Shown here one piece after another: positions 22,511 to 33,491 of a stretch of 64,000 nucleotides of DNA. The stretch is from Brachionus rotundiformis. Lineage: Eukaryota > Rotifera > Eurotatoria > Ploima > Brachionidae. Below the pieces are notes generated by a model, which saw nothing but the letters and a program-made list of their open reading frames with translations, searched no databases and was not told the origin of the DNA. Each line of letters begins with the position of its first letter. Within the stretch, counting starts at the first letter, position 1. The translations under genes and the position numbers were made by a program. The DNA lies in assembly GCA_016802295.1 (NCBI GenBank), contig JAESIW010000137.1, positions 6,646,944-6,710,943 on the forward strand. Reading direction: 5' to 3'.

Positions 22511-23792
22511 TTATATGATAAATTTGGTTTAATAAAATTTTAAACGCGCTCAAAATTTTAATTTTGTCCTATAGAAATATGATCCTTTGGCATTTTATTA
22601 TCAATTTTTAATTGATTATTTTTTATTCTATAACTTTTTATAATTAATTGGTCAAGTTATTCGAAATACAAAAATGTAATACAGACCGAGTGAGTGAATG
22701 ATGACAACACTTTATTCAGCTAATGAGCTGAGGATTTAGAACAAGAGTCTTTTAAGTTTTATTCATAGTCTGATCATTTCATTTAAAAATTTTCTATGTT
22801 CTTAAAAAGTGACCACAACCTGCAGATAGTGTGAATTGAAAGATGCTGATAGTTCTCTAGTATATAAGTTTAGCTTTCAAAGTTGCATAACTCTTAGAGA
22901 ATTTAATGGTTTTTAAGTGACCAAAATTTGTCCTGGAGTTAATGTCGGTGTCAGTGTCGCTTAAAAGCTTCAAATCATTGTCATTCGGCATTTTAACTCA
23001 AAAATTAATTAAAAAAAATATTTATTTTACTAGTTGTTTATTATTTAATAAAATTTCTTATTTGTAATTGATAAAGTCTGTTAATTAACGGCATTAAAAT
23101 TTGAAATGTGCCAATAAAAACTAAGAAAACAAAATGTCCGTTAAAAGTGAATAGCTGGGTGTGTAAGTCATTTAGCTAAATATTGTTGAACAGTGATTCA
23201 GTCTTAGACAACTTTGATCAACAAGTGAATTTGAAAAATGGCTCTGCGAATGGAAAATGAAAATATCAGTTGAAAAGCTAAGCCGAGTATAGTTTACTTA
23301 GGCATTAATTTTTTTTTATTTTTTTGATAATAAAACAATTTGGCATTATTTTCTTTGACATTTAATTCATGACAATAGATTACAGATTATTTCAGATTAT
23401 TCTTTTCCTTGTTTAATTCATTATCATAGACTGTCACTAAAGAGTCAGACAAGGCTTATAAATAGCTTTGTGATAAAGAGATCAATGTTGTGTATACAAC
23501 GTTCAAGCATGGGGTTTAGACTAAGTTAAATTAAAAGAAGAAATTGATTACACCAATAAAATTTATTTTAAGAATGACCAAAAAGAGTTTGATTGAAAAA
23601 TTCTTTGTATGAGAGGAGTTATGGAATGAAGAAACATATCATTAACTTTTTAAAATTATTTCTTATTTATTAAAAAAATAAAGTTTTAATCGGTCTTCAT
23701 GACAAGTGCACAGCCTTTTGATTAACTTTGATTTTGGATCGTTATATATCTATAATTATCTAGACTCTTAATAAATAACACTTAACTAATGG
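22511..23792. other. intergenic with one satellite-related fragment
   Basis: About 22795-22945 resembles the 345-bp satellite unit (AAAAAGTGACCACAACCTGC, CTTTCAAAGTTGCATAACTC, AAGTGACCAAAATTTGTC). Nothing else is recognised before the calpain 3' end. Confidence 0.5.
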
Positions 23793-26564
23793 CTACATAA
23801 TTTGACATGCTTGAGATACATTGTCACCATGCTGTCTCTTTAACTCTTCAAGCTGTTCCTTGTCAACTCCAATAAAATATAGCTTAGCATTCGGATCCGT
23901 TTCTTCTTCATACTCCAGGTACTCTTCGTCTTCATAGCCCTCTTCATCATACTCTTCGTCATTATACTCTTCATCATCATAATCCTCTTCGTCGTACACT
24001 TCATCATCATATTCCTCATCTAGATAGGTTTTGTCGACCTCTTCACCAGGCTGCAGTTCCAGAAAAATTCTCAATACATAACTTCCAGATTTGTTCTCTT
24101 GGAAACAGCATGGAATAATGATATAGTCGCCATGAGGTATTTCCACTCTTAGCGAATTGTCTTTTTGGCTCCTGAAAACACTGGTCTGTTTGAATAGTGT
24201 CAATTGATCCATTTCATAAATTCCATTTTGGTTAGGCTGGGCATCTGTTTTGATCGAGTAAACATAAAACCCAATCGACTCGTGAATACCGTTGAATTGA
24301 CCTTTGGTGTTAAACCTTCGTCTAGATATGCCCTCTTGGCTAAGGGAAATTACGGCTGAGGTTTTTTCCCCAATTGAAACTTTATGCTGCGGATTTGTCC
24401 AAAAAAGCTTACCGCTTCTGCATCCCCCAGCATTCTTATCCACTGTCCATTCACCTTTGAACATTTTTGACCTCCAGTTGACTTCTCCTTCAAGCTCCTC
24501 GTTTGATAAGCTATTCACATTCACATGACAAATATTCATGTAATCCATTTGGTAGATAAAATCCTCAAATGACATGTAAAACTGTCCATCATCCTGTTTA
24601 TCAGGATTGAGCACTTTCTTGACACCATCTCCTATCTTATTCCACTCGTCAGATTGTTTGCTCCATGGACCAGAATACGAGTCCTTTAGACCCCATGGAT
24701 TCCGTATTCTAAAACATAACACATTAATTAAGTACCAATTTTTAACATTTTTGGCCAAAATTTGGTCGATTGGGAGAATAAAAAAGTCAATCAACCGCTT
24801 TGTAGATGGGACTATGCGCTTTCATAATTTATGTAAATCAGTTAAGTTATGTCATTAGTGACAAACATGAGATATTTTAGCTCAAAGGTAATCACATTTT
24901 AATCTTTGAGAGGGTGTGGTCAGAAAATTTCTTCATTTTTCGGAAACTTAGTGAGGTGATGATTAAGTTTTGCTACGTATAAATCTTAAAAAATTTAATT
25001 GAACTAATGAGTTCAAGAATTGACAAAGGAATTCTATCATATTTGTGTCAGAAGAACTTTTACAAATGGAAAATTTTCCATGATCTTAACAAGTGACCAA
25101 AACTTCCAAGTAGTATGTTAAAGAGAATCTATTGAGCTTGCATTTCACTATTTGGGGATCTTGATGGACTAAGAATTCATAGAGTAATGAGGTCCTGGAG
25201 ATGACCATTCATTTAAAATTATTAAAATTTAATTCTGTAAATTTTTAGAGTTTTTCTGCATTTCAAAAGCCTAAGTCAAGAGAATTCAATGCTTAATAAG
25301 TAACCAGAATTTTGTCTTGATGTCTTTAGGGATATCTTATCAACACATCATAATCTTATCTATTGTAAAACATGCATTTATATTGTCTCTTATTGAAGAA
25401 AAATAAGCTGAAATTTTTCTTGTATTTCAGTCACTCTTTTGGAGTGAAAATAATAATACTCTCATAATTGATGAAGTCATTTACTTGCAGTCTGATATTT
25501 TTACGTTTTGAACGGCTTTTAAACAGCTTCTCCTTTATCCAGCTCTTCAAATGACTGTCTCTAGGCTTGTCAGGCAATTGAAATTAAGACATTAAAGAAG
25601 CAGAATCATCAATTCTTGTCAGTCATTTAAGTGACTAAAATTTTGTCTTGATAGCTTAAGGATTGAAGTGTCAAGTAGTTTAAAAAGGCGCTCTCACTTA
25701 CTTCAAAAGTTTAATGGAACTTTTTGGAGGTTTGTTCATGGCAGAGCGACGAAGTTTGCTATAAACCCCATTAATTTCGATTACTTCATAAAAGTTCATT
25801 ATACTGTACACATGTCCATTGATCAGACCATTTGATGATTCTGAGTGCATCTCATTGTTATTGGTGCTTTTTGTGCACGTGTACAGCGAGTTGTAATGCT
25901 TTGCTTTGAAAATAATCTCCCATAAATGGTTAGGACTTTGGGGATTTTTATCACTTGACTTGCGATAAGTTGACAAGCTGTATAGCTCATTCATACCGCC
26001 AGTCAGGTCAACAAAGGCGTCCTGTGGCAGACCAATTACTAGAAACTCGTAGCAAATGTTCAATTTGGCATAGGCTTTTTCCAATAATGGTCCAAACATT
26101 TCATTAGACTCAACTGAATTTTTGCAAAAGCAAAGCGTGTTGCTGTCACCATAGACTGGTAAATAGTCGTCAACCACTACGTCCACCCATTCTCCATTAA
26201 CATAAAACCTAAAATGGAATATACCAGCATAATCTGAATGGTCAAATGACTGATTAGACGGAACGACCCTCTCAATCAAGTGCGGCACACTTATAACACA
26301 AGCAGTAGCTGAAAGCAGCCAGCAGTTGCCAATTATTCCCTGGTCAATGTCATTTGGCTCAATTTTATTGACAATAAACTGCGGATTTTCCACAATGTCT
26401 TTAGCTCTTTTCCAGCCTATTTTTTCATTAGTGAAGTTCTTAAATCTGTAAAGACTTGACTGGTTGGGAGGAAATTTCTCATCTTCAAACAGATTACCAC
26501 TCTCGAGTGCGCCAGACTTCAGAAACTCAAAGTCCTGATCCAAATATGCTTTGATTTCTGTCAT
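23793..26564 (-). CDS. atypical calpain (Cys protease) with acidic tail and CaaX-like C-terminus
   Basis: Two exons fit: 26564-25702 and 24708-23793 (592 residues, phase 2 junction). The papain-like core is complete: catalytic Cys in QGIIGNCWLLSA, His in GLINGHVYSIM, and Asn in the junction-spanning IRNPWG. A calpain-type beta-sandwich domain follows (about residues 390-510). Instead of the EF-hand domain of classical calpains there is a run of Asp/Glu/Tyr (about 510-560) and then a tail ending in CQIM. That is a good CaaX prenylation motif, which would anchor the enzyme to membranes; this is inference from four residues. Calpains are calcium-activated intracellular proteases that cut proteins at limited sites. 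The 0.99-kb intron holds a satellite-related repeat. Confidence 0.9.
25080..25685. repeat. dispersed satellite-related repeat in the calpain intron
   Basis: The sequence AACAAGTGACCAAAACTTCC at about 25090 begins a diverged full unit of the 345-bp satellite. It continues past the satellite boundary into sequence (TGTAAAACATGCATTTATAT at about 25352 on) that is shared with 8041-8600, and ends with another CTAAAATTTTGTCTTGATAG at about 25637. Confidence 0.65.
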
Positions 26565-27203
26565 TTATTTCCAAAATTTATTCTTGGAAACTTTTATAGC
26601 TTAAATGGTTGTCAAGTTAAATAAAAAGAAACTGCTTTTCAAATCAGACTAATCAAAAAATAAGAATATTTATGCACTTTTATTTTTTTTTATTACACAG
26701 TTTTTAAAATAAGAATCAAACGCAAAATCACTATGGAATTGTTGATACTTAACTTTATATAATACTCTACAGTTATCGTTTATCAAGTTTTATTTAGAGA
26801 TTAATGCTATGGGTATGGACTTAGGTGCACATTTAATTGGCAATTATGGTCTATAAGTTTTTCCAAATTTTTAATTAGACATGTTACCGGTTTATAATAA
26901 AACAATGTTTAATCTTTTAAAAGCTTTATTTAAGTTAATGAACGTTCACGAAGTATAATTCTGACTTATCTTTGTGAATCAGTTAATAAGCTGATGAATA
27001 AGTGATAATTCAAGGTAACACATATCAATTTGAAGGAAATATTTTGAGTAATTTTCTTAAGCAAACATTAGAATAAACAACTGTGTATAAATTAAAGTGC
27101 TTCACTGCATTTAATGAGAATCTAGCTGCAGCTTAAAGCGCTCTTACTTTTTTATTATTTGATTCCAATTAAGTATTAAAAACTAAGTCACTAGTTTTAT
27201 TGC

Positions 27204-27221
27204 CACACACACACACACACA
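27204..27221. repeat. (CA)9 microsatellite
   Basis: Nine CA units in an otherwise featureless stretch 5' of the calpain gene. Confidence 0.85.
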
Positions 27222-27354
27222 ATCAAAGTCAATAGAAGTCATAAAATTCCGTTATGTTCGTTACAATTTCTATCATCAGCTACTTGCGCTGTTACCACAA
27301 CAGCTTATTTTTTTATTTGCTTGTTGCTAAAATCTTTTCATTTTACTAATTTCT

Positions 27355-27450
27355 CTACATACTTCGCTTGTAAGACCTCATTTAGAGTATGCAATTTGTA
27401 ATTGGTCACCTTCAAATTGGACATCAGATTAATCGAAAATGTGAGGGCCT
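27355..27450 (+). mobile_element. LINE reverse-transcriptase C-terminal fragment
   Basis: The plus strand reads LVRPHLEYAICNWSPSNWTS then a stop. LVRPHLEYA is the conserved block after the polymerase core in non-LTR elements. Only about 90 bp survive. Confidence 0.65.
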
Positions 27451-27794
27451 AAGTATCCTTGGTCTGATGAGTCTATAGCCACGAGTTAGGGAAGATTTAA
27501 TACAGATTTTTGAATACAAAAATTTTATTTTTTTATTTTACAGATTTTGTAGAGTTTTAACAAATAATTATATTGATGGTACAAAGGATGTATCAAGTGC
27601 TACAATCACTGAACATGATTTGCTCTTTCTGAACTTGAGCTTTGGCATTTTTGATATTTTGTTTTTGTTTTTTGTTCCAAATTTCACAATGCCCGGATTA
27701 GAGAGACTAAATTTTGTAAAAGAGGCTAATTATGAAGCTATTTCCCGTATTTAAGAAAATAAACAATATATTGGAATGCTAAAGTGAGTGTTAG

Positions 27795-28000
27795 AGGAGA
27801 AGTTGTAGGTGAGACTGTATAGACCCATGGTGAGACCTCGTCTAGACTATGCAGTGCAGGTATGAAATCCAAATATGAAAAGAGATGTGAATGCGTTAGA
27901 GAAGGTAAAAGAACGGGCAACAAAGATATGAAATTGAGTCGAAAAAGAGTGAGAGGAAATTTGATTGAAATGTAAAAATTAGTCAATGGGCTACACTAGA
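27795..28000 (+). mobile_element. second LINE C-terminal fragment
   Basis: The plus strand reads LYRPMVRPRLDYAVQV, a stop, NPNMKRDVNALEKV and KERATKI. It is the same protein block as at 27355 but from a different family, with several stops. The region 28001-28643 shows a CTA microsatellite at about 28081 and an unassigned GC-richer stretch at 28195-28470, but no gene. Confidence 0.6.
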
Positions 28001-28643
28001 TAAACATGGTGATTTGATAAATAGATTAGTAATCAAAGGTATTCAGAAAGAAATTTTCCATTCTTCATGTTAGCAGTCGCTACTACTACTACTACCAGAT
28101 TTGTTTATGAGTCAAGTTAAGCCAATAATTAAAATTCAATTTTTTTTGTAAATAAATAAATTTGCACAAACTCTGACTGTCTCTTTCTTTTTTTAACGCA
28201 CTTACCGGTCTATCTTAAAGACCTGGCAGCTTCCGGGAAACCAAAGCTTCTGGGTTCCGAGCGAAGTATGGTTGCAACCAAAATAGCAATAGCTGATAAA
28301 TAGATTTGAGTTCTATTTTTCTCTACTCTGGTCTTGTTTAGAACAATTTAATCTCCACTCTTCCTAAACTTTCACATCCATTTCTAAAACTCAATTTTAG
28401 TTTTATTTCCCTCTTCAATGGCGAGTGTTCGCACTCAGACACCTGCTTAATAGCCTGTCAAGCAAATTAAAATTATGCGCTATTTTAATAAAATATTTAA
28501 AAAAAAAATTTCTTTATACTCTTAATTTTGACTTAAATTTTTGTGATTTAGACTTAAAACTTTGACTTGAATAGCTAAATAAATTCCTTTAATTAAATTA
28601 ATTAATTATCAAAATCTAATAATTATATAATTGACAGTTTTAT

Positions 28644-31052
28644 TTAAAGATAACTTTTTAAATAAAGTTCATTTATGACATTTGAATAGGGATGCTTGGC
28701 AAACTTGGTAATGAGACCATTAATTTTCTTTTCATTATATTTGTGAATATAAAATTTGAGATTGGTGTAAAAATCGCGCTCGAGCAGGTCCTTGTACTGG
28801 TCATCTCTGTCCCTGCCCCACGAATAGAGCGTGAGCACATGCAGATTGGTCAGCTTGCGGAACAAATGACTGCTAAAACTCAGCTCGTTCATGTGCAACA
28901 GCAGCACCTGAAGCTGCTCTAGCTCGTCCAGAACACCTTCGCCTATTTGCTCTATTTGGCAATTGTTCAATGCCAACAGCTTTAAGCTCTTCAAATTGGT
29001 GAATATGTTTGCCAATGTTTTTATCTTGTTGCCTGCCAGACTCAGCGTTTCCAAATTAATGAGACTTATGAACAACAATTGGTCCACAGTGGTGAACATG
29101 TTCGAGTTTAGGTAGAGCTTTTTGAGCGCGCTGAGAGTCAAAAAAACCATGTTGTTCTCGAAGAGCTCGATTTTGTTGTGACCAAGGTCCAGCGACTCGA
29201 GCATCATCAAGCTTTCCATGTGCTTTTCGCGCACACATTTCAGCTTATTGTAGCTGAGGTCGAGCGACCTGAGGCTCGCCAAGGCCTCGAACGCCCTCTC
29301 GTCTATCTCCTCCAGCTCGCACTTGGACACATTCAGCACCTTGAGCTGGCCGAGACCGCGCGAAAACTGCCCGTCCAACGCGTTCAAATAATTGCCACTC
29401 AGATCCAGCACTTGCAGCATGTTCAGGTTCTCGAAGCACCCGGCTTCCAAATGGTACAACGAGCAGCTCCTCAGGCTCAGCTCCCTTATGAAACAGGCAT
29501 AAAAGTAGTCACCAAATTGGTACCTATTGAGCACAATTAGACAATTTCGGCTCAAATTGAGCTCGCTAGAGCTGTCCGTGAGCCTAATGTCATTGAAGAC
29601 CATGCGTCCCTGATTGCTGTAATTGAGACCAAGTCGTACCAGACTGGTCAATTTGAACAAATTTTCCATATAAAAGCACTTCTTGTAGGCTAGGAGTCTG
29701 TGCGACAAATAGGGATGCTGGTCGTAGTCGACCAGCACCACGCTCATAAACCTTATCCTAAGCACATAATTGGTTATGCATTTGAGTATATTTGACCAGA
29801 CAATTGGTCGCGTGGCGATCAAATTGCGGTCAAAAAATAGCACAAAAATTTTTCTTGATTTGTTTTTAAGCTCCAAAATGGCGCTGTTTAGGTGACAATT
29901 TTTGTTCAAATAAAAAAATGCCAAATTGGCACTATTTACCAATATGACTTGGTACAAGTGTTTGTAATTGGTTAGCTCATAGTCGATTGTGTTCTTGAAT
30001 ATGTTCATATTTTGGACATTTTGGATGCTTTGCAACAAAGGCTGGTAGACATAGTGGGTCCAGAATTCGCGTGCTCTGTTCCACGAGTGCGCGTCAAATT
30101 GGCCAACTGAGTTCTCGATACAAGAGGTCAGCAAACGAATGGTCAGACATTCGAATTGGTTGGCTTTTTCGAGCAGGTCTTTTTGGATGTTGGAAATGTC
30201 GTCGTAGAGAGACTTGCTGTCCAGAAGCACTTGGCTCATTGGGACCAGCTGGACGGGCTGGATGGGCTCGTAGCAGGCAGGCATCTCGGCCTTGAACGTC
30301 TTGAGCTTAAAGCAGTATTTGGACAGGTCCGATGCGGAGTTTTTGGAGTAGAGAACGCAGTCTGGCTTGAATTGGTCATAGGAAAAGTCTTTGAGGTACT
30401 TGACCGCGTAGGAGAACAGCTCGTTGGGGTCCTTGGCGCCGACGATCTCTACACCAATGTAGCTCTGAGTGATCTTGTTGTATTTGCATTTGGGGTAGTA
30501 CTGGCCGTACTTTTGGACAAAGGCTAGCGCTTCTTGGAGACTATTGATGCTTTTGAAGAGGTATAGTGCGTCAGCGTCTACCATTAGATTGGTCAAGTCG
30601 GCCCAGAAGCCGGACTCGATTTTTTTGAACAATTTTATGACTATTTTTTTGTACAGTTTGGGACCGCCGGTGCGGAAGCTTATGGTCGAGCTTTTTTTGC
30701 TCAGCTTTTCGTCTGGCTCGACCAGTGAGTCGTCCAGATGCTCGGCAAGCTGTTTGGCTTGTTCGGCACGGATTTTTTTGTACATGGTATCGAGCACCGA
30801 GCCGTAATAGGGCGGCTCGGACAGGAACTCGTTGAGAGCGCGGTGAGAGCTGAAGTGCAGGTATTGCTCGAAAGAGATGACTTGGTGGTTTGTGCCATCT
30901 TGCTGGACATTGATTGGTGAGAAAAGTGGAAATTTTGAATGAGAGTTTTGAAGCTCGTCGTAGCCGCAGGTAAACACCGTTTCTTGGTCTTGACTTTGGC
31001 TACAAGGATGATCCATTTGGTTTAGATTGACTTTGGCAAATAGTTTGCCCAA
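28644..31052 (-). CDS. orphan leucine-rich-repeat protein
   Basis: One uninterrupted frame of 802 residues, unusual here because most neighbours have introns. There is no signal peptide and no convincing membrane segment, so it is probably intracellular. The N-terminal half (about 1-470) has no domain I recognise. The second half (about 475-760) has some ten leucine-rich repeats of the LxxLxLxxNxL type, for example LQVLDLSGNYLNAL, LRSLDLSYNKL, LESLDLGHNKI and LETLSLAGNKI. Such repeats form a curved protein-binding surface. A short helical C-terminus follows. The start at MGKLFAKVNL is the first ATG of the frame. Lack of introns could mean retroposition or simple loss. No named family is assigned. 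Confidence 0.85.
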   Translation of the reverse strand: MGKLFAKVNLNQMDHPCSQSQDQETVFTCGYDELQNSHSKFPLFSPINVQQDGTNHQVISFEQYLHFSSHRALNEFLSEPPYYGSVLDTMYKKIRAEQAKQLAEHLDDSLVEPDEKLSKKSSTISFRTGGPKLYKKIVIKLFKKIESGFWADLTNLMVDADALYLFKSINSLQEALAFVQKYGQYYPKCKYNKITQSYIGVEIVGAKDPNELFSYAVKYLKDFSYDQFKPDCVLYSKNSASDLSKYCFKLKTFKAEMPACYEPIQPVQLVPMSQVLLDSKSLYDDISNIQKDLLEKANQFECLTIRLLTSCIENSVGQFDAHSWNRAREFWTHYVYQPLLQSIQNVQNMNIFKNTIDYELTNYKHLYQVILVNSANLAFFYLNKNCHLNSAILELKNKSRKIFVLFFDRNLIATRPIVWSNILKCITNYVLRIRFMSVVLVDYDQHPYLSHRLLAYKKCFYMENLFKLTSLVRLGLNYSNQGRMVFNDIRLTDSSSELNLSRNCLIVLNRYQFGDYFYACFIRELSLRSCSLYHLEAGCFENLNMLQVLDLSGNYLNALDGQFSRGLGQLKVLNVSKCELEEIDERAFEALASLRSLDLSYNKLKCVREKHMESLMMLESLDLGHNKIELFENNMVFLTLSALKKLYLNSNMFTTVDQLLFISLINLETLSLAGNKIKTLANIFTNLKSLKLLALNNCQIEQIGEGVLDELEQLQVLLLHMNELSFSSHLFRKLTNLHVLTLYSWGRDRDDQYKDLLERDFYTNLKFYIHKYNEKKINGLITKFAKHPYSNVINELYLKSYL

Positions 31053-31179
31053 AAAAAGTCATTCAATTTTTATTTTAAATTGATCCTAAGAGACAATTTT
31101 TTTTTCGCTTGGTTATGGATTACATGGTGATGATTATTTTTATTAAAAATTATTAATTAAAAAATTAAAATTAAGATTG

Positions 31180-31640
31180 TTCAATTTCAATTTCGAGGTT
31201 AACCAACAGGCTAGTGCACTTGTCATCAAGACTGATTAACACTCCATTTATTAAATAATATAAAATATTTTTTACAAATTAAAAATGAATAAAATTTTTT
31301 ATAACATTATTTTAAAAAAGTAAAACATTGAAATATTTAATTTAAAATTTTTTGAATTTTTTTTCTGAAATCTGAGAAAATTGAATGCTTAAAAGTTGTA
31401 AATTTCAACATTGATGTCTTGGTCACAAAGCAATTTATAAGTCTTGAGTAGAAAAATCCAAAAGCTTTTTTACCATTTACTGATTTTGATGTTGGTTCTA
31501 TCAGATTCTCACTGTTCCTTAAATTATATTTTAAATTTCGTGAGTCATTTTTCTTTAAATTCTGCCTTAGATTTTCAAGAGAGTTATGAAAGTACAGTGT
31601 TTTATAAGCAAAAGATAACATTCTATCTAGTATTCTATGT
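31180..31640 (-). mobile_element. 5'-truncated LINE copy, family A tail
   Basis: The minus strand encodes MLSFAYKTLYFHNSLENLRQ, LRNSENLIEPTSKSVNGKKA and FFYSRLINCF, the C-terminal tail found twice more in the window (44490-44840 and 51650-52118). The 3' untranslated part with TTAACCAACAGGCTAGTG (plus strand) is also shared. The three copies end at about the same 3' point and differ at the 5' side, as expected of truncated LINE insertions. Confidence 0.7.
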
Positions 31641-31779
31641 TGGAATGCATATAGGCTTTTCTAAGAAGTTATTAATATCGTTAAAGCTACATACTTCAAA
31701 TTTGAACTTAAACAGTATAAGTATAGATAAATAATAACTCTTAGCAAGTTTGATTGTTTTAAATTTATGTTTTAAATTT

Positions 31780-32100
31780 TTTCTTGGCAACAAGTAGCTC
31801 TAAAACAGAGTCTGTCTCTTCGCTGCTATTAATAGCGTTATTGTTAATCATTTGTGTTTCGCTAGGCTGACGAATTATATAGCTAGTCGATTCTTTTGAG
31901 TGACCAGGACATTTTTTTCTTTCTAGTGGAATATTCATTGCAATCTCTTTAAAACTACACGGTTCAAGATGAGAAAATAACTAAATTTTCATAGCCAATA
32001 AAAATGACTTGCCCAAACGTGAAGTGTCAGCAATCACATGATCGCATTTATAGTTTTTCGCTTCTATTTTCAAGGATAACTGTTTCAGAATGGCGAATGT
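31780..32100 (-). mobile_element. relic of a Mutator-like (MULE) transposase C-terminus
   Basis: The minus strand gives LSLKIEAKNYKCDHVIADTS (with the C-x-H of a SWIM zinc finger). After a break come EPCSFKEIAMNIPLERKKCP, GHSKESTSYIIRQPSET and a Lys-rich end with a stop near 31780. The order SWIM finger then I-P-L-x-x-K-R-K-like motif matches MULE transposases, as in the element at 16482. No TIRs were identified around it. Confidence 0.5.
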
Positions 32101-32400
32101 ACTGCTGATAAATAACAAATAAATATATTTTAAATAAAATTGAGACTATTTATTAATCTTGTAATTGATAACTGAAATGATCCAAACTTGAAGATTTTTT
32201 TTTTGAATAAATATAAACTGAATGAAATTAAATAAAATTTAGAAAAAATATTCAAAATTACGAGTAATTAAGGTTTGAATGATTTATTAAAAAAAATGAT
32301 TAAATTAAAAAAAAATCCTTTTTTTTCCAAATAAACATTTTTAATTTAAAACTAAATCTTAACAAAATTAATAAGATTTAATTTTAGTAATAAATTAGAT

Positions 32401-32625
32401 TTAAAAGAATGAGCCTCCACACGAAGATCCACAGCTAGAAATTTGTGGCAATGGCAATGGCATTGGGAGTGGAGCTGGAGCAGAGCATGGAGAACCACAG
32501 CTTGAAATTTGTGGCAATGATAAAGGCAATGGCATTGGAGTTGGAAGTGGAGCTGGAATATTAAATGATGGAAGGATTGGAGCAGCGAATGAAGCGCCGA
32601 ATGATGAACCACATGGAGAGCACAT
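32401..32625 (-). CDS. Cys/Pro-rich repeat protein, short copy (one repeat unit)
   Basis: 74 residues, beginning MCSPCGSSFGASF and ending SSCGSSCGGSFF. It is the same family as the two 148-residue copies on the palindrome arms, but has a single SSCGSPCSAPAPLPMPLP unit instead of four. The coding sequence and at least 130 bp of 5' flank, including TATAAAT, are nearly identical to those copies; similarity ends around 32400 and 32785. No signal peptide or known domain. Composition (Pro, Leu, Ser, Cys, Gly, Met) suggests a structural, possibly disulphide-linked protein. Function unknown. Confidence 0.7.
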   Translation of the reverse strand: MCSPCGSSFGASFAAPILPSFNIPAPLPTPMPLPLSLPQISSCGSPCSAPAPLPMPLPLPQISSCGSSCGGSFF

Positions 32626-32848
32626 TTTGGTTAATTGTTATTCCTAATTTGGACAAGAGATTATTAATTGGTAAATTGAATTTGATTCTATGTGCTCAAT
32701 TTTCACTTTCATTTATAATGCTTTGCCAATCTGGCTCGGAATCACAAGACCATTAAATTTTTTTCTTTTTTCAATAAATTTATTTAATTATATGTTTATT
32801 AAATTAAAAAATTCTATTCAAAATTGATACAAGAAAAAGAGCTAATTC

Positions 32849-33379
32849 TTATGAGCTCTTTGGAGCCGACTCGCTTGACCGATTCGTCAACTGAGCCATG
32901 GCTTTTTTATTGTTTATTTTCTTCGCCAATTCCATTGATTCAATCATCAAATTTCTAATTGACTAATAAAAAAGTGGTTACTTCCAACTTGATTAATTAT
33001 AGCATCATACCTCGACAATCTGGTCCGATTCGGACACTTTTTTCACCGCATCCATAGAATACTCCAAATCAAACTTGCTACCTTGCAGTCTATTGGTAAT
33101 ACTTTCCATCTCTCTATTCTTGTCCATCATCGCTGGCACGGTTTTTCTCACATGTTCCTTAATTGCCTGTAACTTTTAAATTTCTTTTTCACCATCTGAA
33201 TTTACCTGAATACGGTACAGACCAATTGAGGGCTCATTTGAGTTTTCGTATATCGAATTGTTCAAACCAATGATAGTCTTTCTGGCCTTTACTTCAACAT
33301 CGGTCAGAATGTGGTTGCTTAGCGCCGGGCTAGTGCCCGAATTAGGAACTATTTTGGCAAAACTTTCCAATGAATTCAT
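32849..33379 (-). CDS. BORCS8: BORCS8, subunit of the BORC lysosome-positioning complex
   Basis: Three exons fit: 33379-33206, 33166-33011 and 32962-32849 (147 residues, all phase 0). The conserved core is NSIYENSNEPSIGLYRIQ joined to KEHVRKTVPAM, then LEYSMDAVKKVSESDQIVES. This matches human BORCS8 (MEF2BNB) through its N-E-P-S-x-x-L-Y-R-x-Q-E-H-V-R motif and the following helix. In animals BORC sits on lysosomes and recruits ARL8 to couple them to kinesin. The introns are only 39-48 bp. The ATG at 33379 gives MNSLESFAKIV; the frame has no earlier ATG. It is divergent from NTMT1, with only 112 bp between the two start codons, which implies a shared promoter. Confidence 0.9.
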
Positions 33380-33491
33380 CAAAAATAATATTCAAAAAAT
33401 AAACTTAAATTTGCTTTTTATAATAATTAATAAAAATAATTAAATAATTTGCATTTATAATTTAAAATTTTATTTTTTAAAATAAAAAAAT

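Noticed and set aside
27738..27986. Minus-strand frame at the LINE fragment
   Set aside because: It is the antisense shadow of the plus-strand LINE tail with M-V-R-P-R-L-D-Y-A.
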